Of a stretch of 64,000 nucleotides of DNA, positions 23,901 through 35,303 are shown in pieces; position 1 is the first letter of the stretch; the number at the start of each line of letters is the position of its first letter. The stretch spans positions 1,026,823-1,090,822 of the forward strand of contig FN649731.1 in the NCBI GenBank assembly GCA_000310025.1, read 5' to 3'. The translations under genes were made by a program, and so were the position numbers. This DNA is from Ectocarpus siliculosus. Its lineage: Eukaryota; Sar; Phaeophyceae; Ectocarpales; Ectocarpaceae. Below the pieces are notes generated by a model. It did not search any database. It was not told the origin of the DNA and was given only the letters and a program-made list of their open reading frames with translations.

Positions 23901-24857
23901 TTCGCTCCAAACACTCGCCAACCGGTACTCTCTTGTGTTCATTTTGTACTGCGTGATGGTACAGGTTATGGGGGCACCCTGGGGCGATACCTGATGGACA
24001 AAGGGGCAGATTCTTCGATCAGGAACCGGAGCGGTTTGGTGGGTGCTCATTGTGCAGAAGGGCATGCCAGTCGCGCTAACCGCTTGTTTATTTTTCTTCG
24101 AAACCTTTCATGCGGGAGGGTCACACCGGATATACGGGAATAAATGGAGGAGTAGGGGATAAGGGGTTCGGTGGTGCAAGAACCGAGGAAAAAACAACTG
24201 TGTTCAAGAGTGAATCCAGCCTCGTCAAGTGTTGAGCGGTTCTCAAATAGATGGTGGTGCCAGCTCAGGTGGACGTTGTCAGGCGAGGTTTTGTTGGGGA
24301 GTAAGCATGAGTCAGTTCAGGTATTCCATTGTGCATCAAGGTGAGGCCAAGACGGCCTCGTTGAAATTTCATCTTTCTACCGCGCGTTGTGGTAGAGCAG
24401 TATACTAGGGGATAGCCTCCGTAACTTGCATGCAAGCGAATTCTCTCGCCATCATTCTATGTTGAATCTCCACCCCGGCTGTGCTCCCAATGTTCCGGTT
24501 GCGTTCTACCTCCGCTGGTACCCTTCACCATGACGCTGCCCGCATATGAACCACCCACCCACCCAGACGAAACATTGTTTGGGCACCTCGCAAGGCTTGC
24601 CAACCACGTGAACCCTCTCTGCTAGCCCATGTGTCTGATTGTGCCGCGCCGGCTCGTGGATAAGGAGATTCTTCGCGGTGTCCCCAGACAGGGCGTCATC
24701 TCAGAGCAAGCTACCCGCCCATATGTTAGTCTCACAAACCTACGACATCATTTCAGCCTATGCTGGCCAGTACAAGTTGTGGTTCATACTCACGAAAGGT
24801 TTCGAACTGCCATACACACCGGTGCAACAGGTGTGTTACGAAGGCATTGGCCGGTAG
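20968..24857 (+). CDS. Ankyrin-repeat protein, six exons
   Basis: Predicted exons 20968-21366, 21708-22070, 22391-22530, 23555-23718, 23965-24038 and 24831-24857 join in phase to 389 codons including TAG at 24855-24857. The first ATG chosen is 20968; an upstream start cannot be excluded. The N-terminal ~250 residues are polar and low-complexity (GGSRGHGRGGQ). The C-terminal part has ankyrin repeats: DVRDSHGNTILIVACQNGHK (third-last exons), a second repeat with GADPDASNARGNTALHYC, and a third ending GADSSIRNRSG. The protein finishes LVCYEGIGR from a 27-bp last exon; this style of ending after a final ankyrin repeat is common in heterokont proteins. Ankyrin repeats bind other proteins; the partner is unknown. 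The intron at 22071-22390 has a weaker donor (gtacaac). The gene starts about 380 bp after the retroelement. Confidence 0.65.
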
Positions 24858-26604
24858 GGGCAGAGAGGTGTTCTACCATGCCCGGAATGTATTCGACAAT
24901 GAAGTCGACCGGAAAATATTGTCTGCCGAATTACATGGACGCCACGGTTTAGCAGGGAAGTGAGCCGGCGAACCTGTCTCTCATGGGCACGTGAGAGGTT
25001 ACTGGCTGAATGGGATGGAACACGTTTGATCATTACCTGCTTCAACAGGCCGATTCCAAACGGCTGCTGAACCCCAACCGTTGCGTTATGATATTGCGTC
25101 ATGTATTAGTGCACTCTATGAGCAATGCCAAACGGTGGCAACTCGATATGGAGAATGTGGTTGTAGACAACCAGGGGCCACGCGGTCGACGTACAACATA
25201 ACGTGCAAGAAGCTGGCCGGCAGGACCGACAGTATTGTGGATTTTGGTTTGGGTTCAGCTTCCAAGTTGGAGGGAAGCGCTGTACTGTGCTCCCTGACCT
25301 TGGTCCCTAATGGTATTTCGGTGCTGTCCTGATTGTTGTCTCAATTGTTTTTTGGTTGCTTCAACGTCAACGAAAAGATCATGGATGGGACTGCATATAT
25401 TGGTAAATAGGCCGTGCAAAGTGCCGTTTCTTCTTGGATTGTTTTTCTCTGTCTCTCTGACGGGGGGTGGCCGGCAAGGGAAACATTATTCACATCTAAA
25501 CGGCCGTCTTTACGATTCCTTCTTTTGGAGATATTTTTCCCCAACAAAATGTCTATGGCCAACAAAAAATGATTGCGGTTCCCGGGGCATATGTTTTCCC
25601 CGGCGGAAAAGAAAGATCAAATCAAGTTTTCGTGGCTCACAACATGCTTTAGTTCACGTTCGTGTGCGACCAACAAGACACTGAGCGCCTGGTTTTCGGT
25701 CGCCTGCAGAGGGCATGTGTATGATCGCATGCCATTGACTGCAGTTTGTGGATGTCTTACCTACGACCTCTGTCTGCGGAATGCAATGGGGACTGATCAC
25801 ACCGGAGCAACCAAGTTATTCCACCGGTGGAGTAAATAGCATCGCCGCAAAACAAAAGGCTACGTCCAAAACATTCAACACCGAGACACACTTCGGTTCA
25901 CGTTTGCAGGCCGTGTGCAATCAACTGAACGGAACAAGAAAAAATGTCTAAAAAGTCAAAACCGAAAAACACTTGTTTCGCGTTTGTAGGCCGTGTACAT
26001 CCAAACTGAACAAGACGACCTGTCTCTAGGACGTGAGCAGAGGGTAGGTGCGTGACCACGCCCTTGGCTGCAGTTTGTGGATGTCGTCGGCCTAAAACCT
26101 CTCTCTGACGTGCGTGTTTGACTGGTCACACATGCAGCAGGCACTAAAACGGCTCATTTCGGCCGAAAGTCAAGAAGGTCAGCCAGCAGAGAAATGTGGC
26201 AGGGTTGATGTTGTGGGCTCGTGTGCGGCCAACAGGATGCAGTACGCCCTGAATTTTTAGTACCTGCACGGGGTTTATGCATGACCTCACGATACTGGCC
26301 TCTGTTTGGGCAGCAGGCGGTGTAGTTCCGAGTTCTGGCTCGATCGGGGTGTAACCCACCCCCGTTTCCGGGCTGGCAAATATCAGCCGATCCAGTCAGA
26401 ACATGTGCCAATTTTTTTACTCGCATGATGGAATCCTACAGTAGGAAAAAATCGGCAAGTGAGAATTTGGGCTCCGGGAACTTCTACCATTTTCCTCCGC
26501 GTGAGAAGCCCAGATTCGTTTTGGGGAATAAGAAAAGGACCCCCCAAAGAACCAAATCCCGACAAAACCGGTGCTGTAAATATAAAGACACAGTGTATTC
26601 GTGC
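24858..26604. other. Non-coding spacer with a decayed duplication
   Basis: No gene was recognised. Sequence at about 25690-25760 (tgactgcagtttgtggatgtc) recurs in diverged form at about 26030-26110 (tggctgcagtttgtggatgtc), and a neighbouring motif (cgtttgcaggccgtgt / cgtttgtaggccgtgt) recurs at about 25900 and 25980. This is an old local duplication. Confidence 0.45.
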
Positions 26605-27000
26605 TTTCTTTCGAATTGTTTCATCATTTATTCGGTTTCTAGGCGACGTTTTGGGGAGAGAGACACACCTAACGCCGACCGTCTCTCCATCGTGTTGGCT
26701 GCGAGGAACGGCGTCAACTCTTACAGAACCGTTTCTCTCCCCACAAAAGCCGGGGGACTACGACTGCAAGCGCAGGAGTTCCGAAACTGTCCAAGTCCTC
26801 AAATGGTACACATCGTTCTGCAACATCCGACTAGATACCGAATACCCCCGAACTTGTTCCCCCACCTTCGAAAGAAAAGGGATGGGGGGGCGGGAATTTT
26901 CTAACTGCCGCCACTGCTTTGGGTGGCCGCTGGTTTCCTTCCGTTTCTTCACGCGCTCTGTAGCTCCGTCACGCTACCTCAATCAACTAGCTACCAGCGC
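26605..27000 (-). repeat. Diverged inverted solo copy of the element's B terminal repeat
   Basis: The reverse complement aligns by eye with 20190-20580: for example gtctctctcccc, cgcctagaaaccg, gagttgacgcc, tcccccggct, tgtgtaccatttgaggactt, tcccttttctttcgaagg and the gctacagagcgcgtgaag block. It carries many substitutions. No recombinase or A repeat is nearby, so it resembles a solo terminal repeat left by recombination or an old non-autonomous insertion. Confidence 0.75.
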
Positions 27001-28410
27001 GTTCATGCGCGGAGTGGCAGCGAAGACAATCTTTTCTGACGTGACCCAAGCTTTCCGACAGATGATGAAGCCAATGTAGTTCGACCGTTACAATAATAAA
27101 CCCCAACTGTATATTCGTTCTGCTCGACAAACAAAGAAGAGTTTTGTAGCTTGAAAGCTAGCACAGAAAGGTTTCAATCAGAAGAGTCATCAGGTGCCAC
27201 CGTCAATAAAATTGGACTTGTGCAAATAGTGTCGCTAGTTGGTACTCGAAGCGATCGGCTTCGGTTGAGTGCTTCCTTATCGTGTGGTTTCTTGGGTTGC
27301 GTAGTCTAGTTTCTGTCCGTGAGTGTGGACTGGTGGTTGGGCAATCGTTCATCCAGCAGAAGCCTAGGCGTTTGTTGGAATTATCCCGGGACTGTCTTAT
27401 CCCGTCCCAGAAAATTTCACTTGAGATAGGGAAATCTCGCATCGCAAACTGCCGAAAGGACTGCAAGAACTCCCGATTCACCTGCATGGCAGGTTCAGAC
27501 GTACGTCCCGCCGCGTATGCACATACGTCCCGCAGCGTATGCACACAAGTACGGGAGTGTCCCATATTTCTATCGCTTGGGATAGGCAGATCATGGTTGG
27601 CGATATTCTGACTGACACCACTCCGTAAAGAAAACTGAGTGCGATAGGCACATAATTCCGACGCCACACCATCTATGTTTGGCATTGCCCCGGCGGAATA
27701 AAATCACGATTCAAAATCGTCCCCATTTACTCGAAATCAGAGAGTCTGTCTTCGTGGAAAGGAGGGGCTTGAATGTTTGCCAAACAGGGGAAACTTCGAA
27801 CCCTCGTTGTTAGCATACGAACGATTCACGTATTTCTTTACTTCGCCTGGCAAAGGGTCTAGGTTCAGGTAGTTTTCCGGGCCCTGCTGCGACAATGAAA
27901 ATGGAGCGCATCACCTTGATGAACAATTGAACATCGATTATTCCGCAGTCGAGAGGGTGCAAAACGCGACCGACACATGCAAGGAAAGCTCTCAACGTAA
28001 TATTTGTACACCCTCCCTTGTCGACGTCGGTAACCTCGTCCAGTCGAAATTAAGCATTCAACACTCCTTCGCGTTCGCCTGCACGTTTTCGGTGCTGCAC
28101 TTGAAGGAAGGCGGGACCTCGGCACAATTGGGGCCAGAGCTCAGCAGGTAAACGATTTGTAACTACCCGGCCAGTTACCCCCGCACCACAAGCCATGACC
28201 CAGCCGGGCCGGCCAGATATCTTGTGCTCCAAACCAAACCCGACAACACTTGGCTGGGGTGCGACCCGCGTTCCCCCCCCCCTACAGAATCGGTGGAAAG
28301 CTGATGAGCGGAGAAACGAATGGGTTTCAAACCTTCATGCTTCTCAAATCGAGGGACGGGTTCGCATTATGCCCGCAAGAACCAAAATAACATCGATTGA
28401 AAAATTGTGT
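27001..28410. other. Non-coding spacer
   Basis: A 22-bp unit (tacgtcccgc, c or a, gcgtatgcaca) is tandemly repeated twice at 27502-27545. No gene-like frame with domain or splice support was found on either strand. Confidence 0.4.
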
Positions 28411-30691
28411 TCAGAAGGGATTGATCGCCGCACCAGCAGCTACGAAGGCAGCAAACGCCGCTACGGCCAGCACCGTATCCGTCACAATCTTGGAAGGAGT
28501 GCGTACCCGGTCCGAGGACATCATCTCATCCTCTGGGCGAACAGAAGGCAGTAGTGCCAGCCACGCTCTGTACCGCTCGTCGACATTGTGGTAGGCTGCT
28601 CCGTCTTGGAGCAGGGAAAGATACCTGGCTTGCGTTTGCGACAGTTTAAACGAGCTGCGACATTGAGTAAGAATGGCACCCTGCCATTCTTTGAGGCTAG
28701 CCTCGGGATCGTGTTTCCCATGCCACCGAGGAGGGCATGGACGTACATGACGGCGGCAAAATGGAATTGGAATATTAGCGGATTCTCAATTGTTTCCCCA
28801 GCACGACATTGACCGGTCATTTGCTGCAAACAGCGCGTGATCGGCGTCGCTTGCTGTATGTAGAATATCCTAATCCACAGGTCGAGTCAAGTGCCGGACA
28901 AGTTGCATCGAAATCTGCAGCAGCACTGAAAAGAACTGGGACGGAACCAATCATGCATCTTTTCGCAACATGGTATCTCGCCTATGCCATGAAATACCTG
29001 GATGTTGGCGGGACGCTTGTGGGAAGTGTTTGCCACGGGTTCGAGACAAAACAGACGGCGATGTCCCTGTCCCCCGTGGGTGTTGCCACATCAACCTTCC
29101 AGGGACAAAGAGTAGAGTGTGTATGGCCAGTGTTTGAGCTACCGGTAGGATTGCAAGCAGGATTGGAGTCAGGTTCGAATTTGATTTGCTATGGTGCGGA
29201 GTTTCAGGGTTGAGAGAAGGTGGATCCTTCGGAGTATCTCAAGCGCGAAGCATATTCTCCAAGAAGGGTGGGGAAGAAAGAAGGGTGCAGACGAACTTAA
29301 GCTGCGAAATGAACGATGTCATTGTGGACTAAGATCGCTTGAGGAACAACAAGGACAAGTTGGTGGGGTTTCAAACTGGGCAAGGATCAGATACTCCGAT
29401 GTGATGTGATGAGTCTGGCACCAGGATTGAACGTCTGGAACGTCAACGGCGTTCCTTTGCCAGCCCTGTAGACGATTGAACACACGCAGCCCGAAAACTA
29501 CGTAGCCAAAGTGAAGCCGACCATTTCGGCGTCTCACCAAACGTTTTTCGTAGCCATTTTCTGACGCTGCTATCTTCTCCAAGCTGGATGGCGAGATGAC
29601 GTGCAACACACCGTGCGCACCTGGCGATTTCTCCCACGACTGTGGAGGGCCAGGGTTTCGTGCGAGTGTTGCGTAACCTGCGATTTGATTGAGCAAGAGC
29701 ACCACGTTGCAAAGCAGTAGCTGGAAGGGTGTGCCGGGGATAGGCAATTCACGAACCTGAGCATGGGGCCAAATCGAACATAGAGAAAAAGCCTACACAG
29801 AGAGACGATTGCTGAGAATAGAGCCCCTTGACAAGCTCTTCTCCCTGCATTGCCTAGTTAGGAGTTAACCATCGATTGCTTCGCAGGGCTACCAACGAAA
29901 AAGTCAGTGTGTAAGGAGCGGGAAGGGCTGGCACGACTCTTCATCGGACATTCCATCCATTGACCGGTGACAACCATGCCTCTCTTACGCACGACAACAC
30001 CGCAAGGCTGTAGGTGTAGGAGACGATTGTTGTGAATGCAATCGTCTACACGCTAAAGTAGATCGCGTAGGTGGATTGAGGATACCCGCATGTACTGTTG
30101 AAACTGCACTGGGCCGCTGCTCCTGCTGTCTTGCAGATTTGGTTGGCGTGCAGGGTAAAACGCTATGGGTGTTCGTTTGAAAATACGGACCGCATGGGAT
30201 CAGCAACTTTCGGGGATGGCTCTCCCTCACCATTTTCACCGCCGGGAACGATCTGCTTCTGCTATTATTGTCTTACCGGCGCGATGGCAGAAGCACACGC
30301 ACATCCCTCTCGATTTCTGCGTGTCTGTCTTGTCTCGACGGGTGACTCCGCCCGCTCCATCAGTAGCGCTCGGGTTTCGTCTTGTACCGGTGGAGAATTG
30401 TGTCGCCTCTGCAGGTAGCGATGCGAAGGGATTCACGCCTCTCTTGCTCGTTAGAATCGAAGGGCACATGTTGGCCCCGAACGAAAAGTAGAGGAGGGCA
30501 GCGTCGCAGTCTTCGCTACGCCCCCTGTCGTTTCTGATGCTTTCCTTCAGAGGACCCAGAATACCTCCCGATCGACTTGATTCTGTTGGCGCTGCTTTGA
30601 TCGCCGCGGAGGCTTTCGCGACATCGGCGCCCATCGTCATCGCCGTGGATGGGGCTGCTTTCAGCGTTTCGTCTCGGCCACCGACCGACAT
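28411..30691 (-). CDS. Gamma-glutamylcyclotransferase-fold protein with C-terminal membrane tail
   Basis: Minus-strand exons 30691-30388, 29677-29538, 29095-28998 and 28624-28411 join in phase to 252 codons, ATG to TGA. An Ala-rich leader of ~70 residues precedes LLYFSFGANMCPSIL, the GGCT/AIG2 signature (Y-F-x-x-G-x-N-M) that holds the gamma-glutamyl substrate. Later blocks fit the fold: GVLHVISPSSLEKIAASENGYE (the E-x-G-Y segment with the expected catalytic Glu), AVCFVSNP, and RYLSLLQDGAAYHNVDERYR. The last ~20 residues are hydrophobic (VLAVAAFAAFVAAGAAINPF), suggesting a tail anchor. Family members release 5-oxoproline from gamma-glutamyl peptides such as glutathione breakdown products, or act on gamma-glutamylamines; which applies here is unknown. 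The join between the first two exons looks about ten residues short for the fold, so a small exon may be missing at 29678-30387. Confidence 0.75.
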
Positions 30692-31425
30692 TAGTTGCAG
30701 GATGCTTGGCAGGTGGAAGGCTTGCTGATGGTGGCAGGCTTGCTGATGCACTCCGCCGAGTCTGTGCCAACAGCATCGCCGTGTTGCTGCTGCATGTACG
30801 AAAGCCTCGATGCGATGCCCGCTATGAGCAGCGTGATAGAGCAGTGCCAGTATGGGCGCCCGGCGGCTTGTCAAGGGCATTGCAGGTGGGGCAGTGGGAC
30901 AGCCCTGTTCTGCGGCAGCTGAAAGCGATCGAGCGATCGAGAGTCGAGCGGCGCACTACATTACTGCTGTAATGCACCGAGAGCAGCATGATGGTTCTTT
31001 GGTTCCCGCAATGGCTGGTTCGCTGGTTTGGCTGGTTTTCGGTTCTCGAGGCGCGGGCGGTGAAATCGGTGCCGATTGGAATCCGAAGATTCCCCGCTCC
31101 CCGCTCCCTGCACCTGTAGTGTTTGGCCTAGTGTTTTTATGTCTATTGTACTAGTGTACGTAGTCAGTTGGTCACGCAGTCACCCCCACGCGATGGCACC
31201 AACCAGAGGGCAACCGTGGGCAGTCGATGCGGGATTCAGGGATCTGATTTGAAGGGCATACGGATTTTAGCCTTGCTGCCAGTCGCCTCAGGCAGGGTAG
31301 AAGATGCTTGAGTTGCACGAACGGCTCCGTGCGACCACTGCTGTAGACTACAGCGGTCTACTGCTTGTAGCTGGTTGATATCCCGGCCCACGAGATGGAT
31401 ACAGCTAGAGATCGGCGGAGCGGCC
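30692..31425. other. Spacer, possible shared upstream region
   Basis: This 0.7 kb separates the divergent starts of the minus-strand cyclotransferase gene and a plus-strand exon at 31426. No TATA box or other clear promoter motif was seen. Frames here are antisense or unsupported. Confidence 0.3.
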
Positions 31426-31574
31426 ATGCCATTCAAGTGGACATCCAGCCAGACGAACCGCGACCAAGATCGAGAGCCAAAGGCAGAGCCCACCCAAAAA
31501 CGCAAGAAGAGAGGCCTGGCTCGAAGGCCGAGGCAAGGGCTACCGAGCAGAAAAAAGTCGCTGTTCGAAGACAA
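31426..31574 (+). CDS. Candidate first coding exon, basic protein
   Basis: ATG at 31426 opens a lysine/arginine-rich frame (for example EPTQKRKKRGLARRPRQG) ending at a very good donor (gacaa|GTAAGTGAG). The composition suggests a nuclear or nucleic-acid-associated protein, but the next exon was not found with confidence. It might belong with the exons at 33871-34256. Confidence 0.35.
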
Positions 31575-32170
31575 GTAAGTGAGACTGCGGACTACGCCGG
31601 CGCATACCCTTACAATATATATTTGTGCAGCCGTATCATATATAGTGAAGTACAATTTACCACCTCGTCTGCAGAATATAGTGTTTGCTCTCACCCGTGG
31701 GACGTTCGACAATGCGGTCAGGGCGACACGGCAGTGAACGCACGAACTGAGCTACAAGTAGCACTCACGATACGCAAGTTGTGGAGCCAGCCGGCAAATT
31801 TTGAATTTACCGGGAGAGAGGTTTTGGAGTATTATGACGGGGGCGAAGCCCCCTAGTATGTGAAACCCATCTTGCGGGCCGCACGCTTTCAAAATGTTGC
31901 ACCTCTAGACTATGAATCAATGAAGGAGGCACCAGAGCAAAGGTGTCGTCCCCGCGTTTTGCAAAGAAATCATCGTCCAGATTTACTGCAATGCGGATTG
32001 ATATACCAACCTGTCGGGATCGATGATTATGGTGATTCCTTTGGGGCGTTCATTACAAATAACCTTCAGATGGATTCAAGAGAGCGAAAATCAACGCAGG
32101 GAGAGTAGAGGTGCCAGAACATCATCATGACGTTACTTGAAGTGCTCTGGCGAGAGGACGGGCGTGCAGG

Positions 32171-32181
32171 CTATATAAATA
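32171..32181 (+). promoter_or_regulatory. TATA-box-like site
   Basis: CTATATAAATA stands in otherwise mixed sequence, with an ATG 5 bases further on (catccatgg) and others downstream. It is a textbook TATA element by sequence, but no supported gene starts after it, so its role is unproven. Confidence 0.3.
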
Positions 32182-33005
32182 CATCCATGGATCCCTGGAT
32201 GTGGGTACTGCTGTCGTGCAGTAGCTCGACATATGCAAGAAATCGCGTGTGCGTGTGTGTGCGATTTCGCTCTCCTCGCTGTAGCTCTTTTGGGTGCTGC
32301 TGCGTCCTCGTCATCGACACTCAATGCGGATTAACGTTGCGAAACTTTGTGCGCAAGAGACCAGAGTGGTCTCTGCTGATTCTATTTTGCTGTGAGCGTG
32401 TGGTATGCGCCAGTTTCGGCGCCCAGGCTCCCGCCTGGTGTGTGTCGGTCTCTGAACTGGTTAGTTACAATAGTTCGAATAGCGCAAAAGCGGCGTAATT
32501 GCCAATATTATTCGAAAATAGACAAGACGCCAAGTAAGCGCCAATTTAAATGGAGACAGCTGATTGGCGGACGCCAAATGAAATCTGTCTCGGTGGCTTT
32601 TTTTTTGCCAGCCAGATTGGCGGAATACTGTATTGCGCATTTCATTTTTGTTCCTCTCGCCCGACAAGTCGAGAAACAGACCTTTCGTTAGTTTATCTTT
32701 CTCCCTCGTTCATACTGCGATGAAAAATGGCTTGATCAATATCTGTTCTCAGAACTTGAAGCAACACCTCACAATAATGAGAGTTTGACTAGTCTCTTCC
32801 AAGCCTGTCAAAGTCCACCCTCGTTGAAACTATCACTCAAAAACAACATTTTTCATAGATTGGACAACGGCACTGAAACTCACGCAGACGTCACACACGT
32901 GAAACAGCACAGCGCTCTCCGAACACAATCTTAGTCGGTACTCGACCACCCAGCTACCGGTGCTGGCGGCTCCGGTACCGGCGATTAGACCCGCTGTCCT
33001 CTTGA

Positions 33006-33046
33006 GTGTGGGCGTGTGGGCGTGTGGGCGTGTGGGCGTGTGGGCG
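33006..33046 (+). repeat. GTGTGGGC minisatellite
   Basis: About five tandem 8-bp units (gtgtgggc). G-rich strand with regular GGG runs, so G-quadruplex formation is possible. Confidence 0.8.
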
Positions 33047-33870
33047 CTGCGCACAAGGGTATTTGCCCGTTGGTGTTTGTGGAGTCTCTTGCTCATACTG
33101 ATGCACCTGACCATGTCCCACTTACCATTGCGGAGGATGTTCGTGCTGTACGGCGCGGGTAGTCATAGCAACGCATCACGCAGAATCGTCGGATATGTTG
33201 GTCGGGTATCGGGGGGCACGGCAAGAGGCGCCCACGGTGAAGAGCGACAAATGACAAACCTCGTGTCTGCCCAATCGAGATACACATTCGATGAGGTATA
33301 ATTCTTCCCCACCGCCAGCTCGACCTTCACAGCCAACCACACGGTCGAACTGCAAGAAACCTGCACCTACGCCATTCGGAGAGCGTCGGCTTTGGTTTAT
33401 AGAGGTTTAGCTTGTTTCTCTGCAGCATATCGTACACCTCCCAGTTTCATCTGTCGCTTCATTCTCTGTCTCTGCGCGGGCTCCCTGCTCCGGGCGTACT
33501 GTCGCGCTGGCCATAAAACAAGTTGATTCGAAGGGCTTAGACCGGAGCCCATGCAAACTTTACCAACAGTCAACGACGTCCCTCCGTGGGCTTTCTCACT
33601 GGAGTCCCTCCCTGGCTGTTGTCTATGTTAAGGGACAATAGTTTCGTTTATTCTAACATACATGCTCCGTAGAATTCCAGCCCCAACGGTGATGTGAGGT
33701 TCCCTTAAGAAGATAGTTTGACGTTCCAAAATCGGTGCAACTTTGAGGAAGCATGAACCACCTTTAAAAATAAATTTCGAATATGTTCCCCTGATTATAG
33801 CACTACATGTGTTTCCTGGCCACATTTCCCTCTCCACGTACCACCGTGACCTGTCTTGTCCCAATCGAAG

Positions 33871-34256
33871 GAGCTTCTCGTTGGATTGGGGGAAGAGGAC
33901 AAACGCGAGATGACATCTTTTATGGGTCTAGTCAACGCGCAAACACGCAAAACTCTGCAGGTATGGCCAGTCCTCCGGCATGTCGCCGAAATGCGGGCAT
34001 GTACGAAGATAATTCCAAAGACCTGTTTCGCCAAGTCACTGGGATGCCAACTGCTGTTGAAGGCGATATTCAGTACTGCATCAGATCGTGCAGGGCGAAG
34101 GTCTGCTGCAGAGGGGTAGGCTCACAAGAAGCACCGCCCGTTTTACCGGGATTGCCTATCAAGGAGGATGGACCAAAACGGAAGCTAACGCGAAACTTCA
34201 ACAAACGTACCTATGTACCGTCGTCCTCGCTGTTCTCCCTCGTGGAGGGAGGGTAA
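33871..34256 (+). CDS. Two candidate exons of a small unknown protein
   Basis: Exon 33871-33960 (30 codons, ELLVGLGEEDKREMTSFMG) is bounded by an acceptor (aatcgaag) and a good donor (ctgcag|GTATGG). A second exon, 34164-34256, starts after an acceptor (ctatcaag), is in phase, encodes a basic stretch (EDGPKRKLTRNFNKRTYVPS) and ends at TAA. No domain is recognised and upstream exons are unknown. Confidence 0.35.
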
Positions 34257-35065
34257 ATATTCGGGGAATTGAGCCCCCCCGGGAGGAAGCCGAAGGGTGC
34301 TGTAGGGATCTTGGGTTGTACGAATGCTGCCGTGGGGGGAATCTCTCCCGTGAGCCACGACGAAAAACATGGTGTCCGCATGCTAATACATTGATGAGCT
34401 ATTGATGAGTCTGGTGTGACAAGATATTCTTTGTGGACGCTGCCGTTTTGGACGGTGCGGTTGTACTAGTGCGCACCCTTGCGAGGTACGTTGCGGGCTC
34501 TCCGACGATTGATGTTTTGCGGCGTTCCTTCGAAATGAGCGGCCGGGTGTTGTGTTTGTGTGCTAAAACCCAACCTACCTGTCGGAAATAAGGGAACGCT
34601 CATCGTTTTCCGGCTCGACATTTGCGCGTCTGTTGACTCTACCTCAGGCTGGTCACCAGCACATGGCTTGACACCGACATATTCACCAATGCCAACACTT
34701 GTAGCATCGACGGTAGAAAAGTAATTGGATGTACCCATGTGTTGTGTCGCACTCAACTGTACAAGTGTGACAGCCCCTAGGCTAGAATAGTTTTGATTCG
34801 CTGCAGTGCCAAAGACTAAGATGATGTATTACGTTTGGGGAGTTCGCAAGACACGAGATAATCCAGGACGAAGCGAAAGGGAGACGATGTGAGTTTTTTT
34901 TTCGTCCTTAAGGGGGGGGGCAGGTTTCAAACTTCCTGCAGCATGTTCGGAGACGTGGTCGCTTCATCGGGTGGTAGGTGGCCGTAGGAACCACGGCACG
35001 CCATTGAAATCACCATTATCTGGGTTGTTGAATGCGGTATCGACCGAGCATGGAAAATACTTGCA
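34257..35065. other. Non-coding spacer
   Basis: No supported gene. A run of nine G is present near 34912-34920. Frames on the minus strand (34466-34756) lack domain or splice support. Confidence 0.35.
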
Positions 35066-35303
35066 TCCCCACAGGCACTGATATCCTTGCCAATCTCATT
35101 TCAATGCTCACACAGCGGCCCCTGCTCAGAATACCCCCCGACCCGTCATCTGTTTTCATTTTTGTGCGCGCCCACGCTTTCATCGATTTCAACGGACGGG
35201 TGACGCAGGGAGTGGTCCGAACGATCTCAAAATCCGGCCAAGACCCGCGAATGCTGAAGAAAAAGGCTCTTGTACACGCCTTGGCACACCTCGATATCGA
35301 CAG
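35066..35303 (+). CDS. Candidate upstream exon of the coiled-coil gene
   Basis: Open frame after an acceptor-like ccccacag, with protein-like sequence (VFIFVRAHAFIDFNGRVTQG, then MLKKKALVHALAHLDIDR) ending at a donor (gacag|GTGACT). It lies on the same strand upstream of the exon series starting at 36332, but the codon phase does not match that exon directly, so an exon between them would be needed. It may instead belong to a separate gene. Confidence 0.4.

Larger units (their letters stand above)
31575..33870. other. Mostly non-coding, unassigned
   Basis: A TATA-like site and a minisatellite are listed separately. A frame with HAIQ...SQPANFEFTGREVLEYYDGG overlaps the 31426 exon in another frame and continues past its donor. 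It is open but unsupported. No domain was recognised. Confidence 0.3.

Noticed and set aside
28625-28760. Upstream continuation of the last cyclotransferase exon
   Set aside because: The frame is open upstream, but splicing at gccag|gtatc restores the conserved R-Y-L-x-L-L-x-D-G-A pattern in phase, so that part is intron.
28809-29213. Plus-strand frame with plausible splice sites
   Set aside because: It is antisense to cyclotransferase exon 3, whose phase and conserved residues fit the gene on the minus strand.
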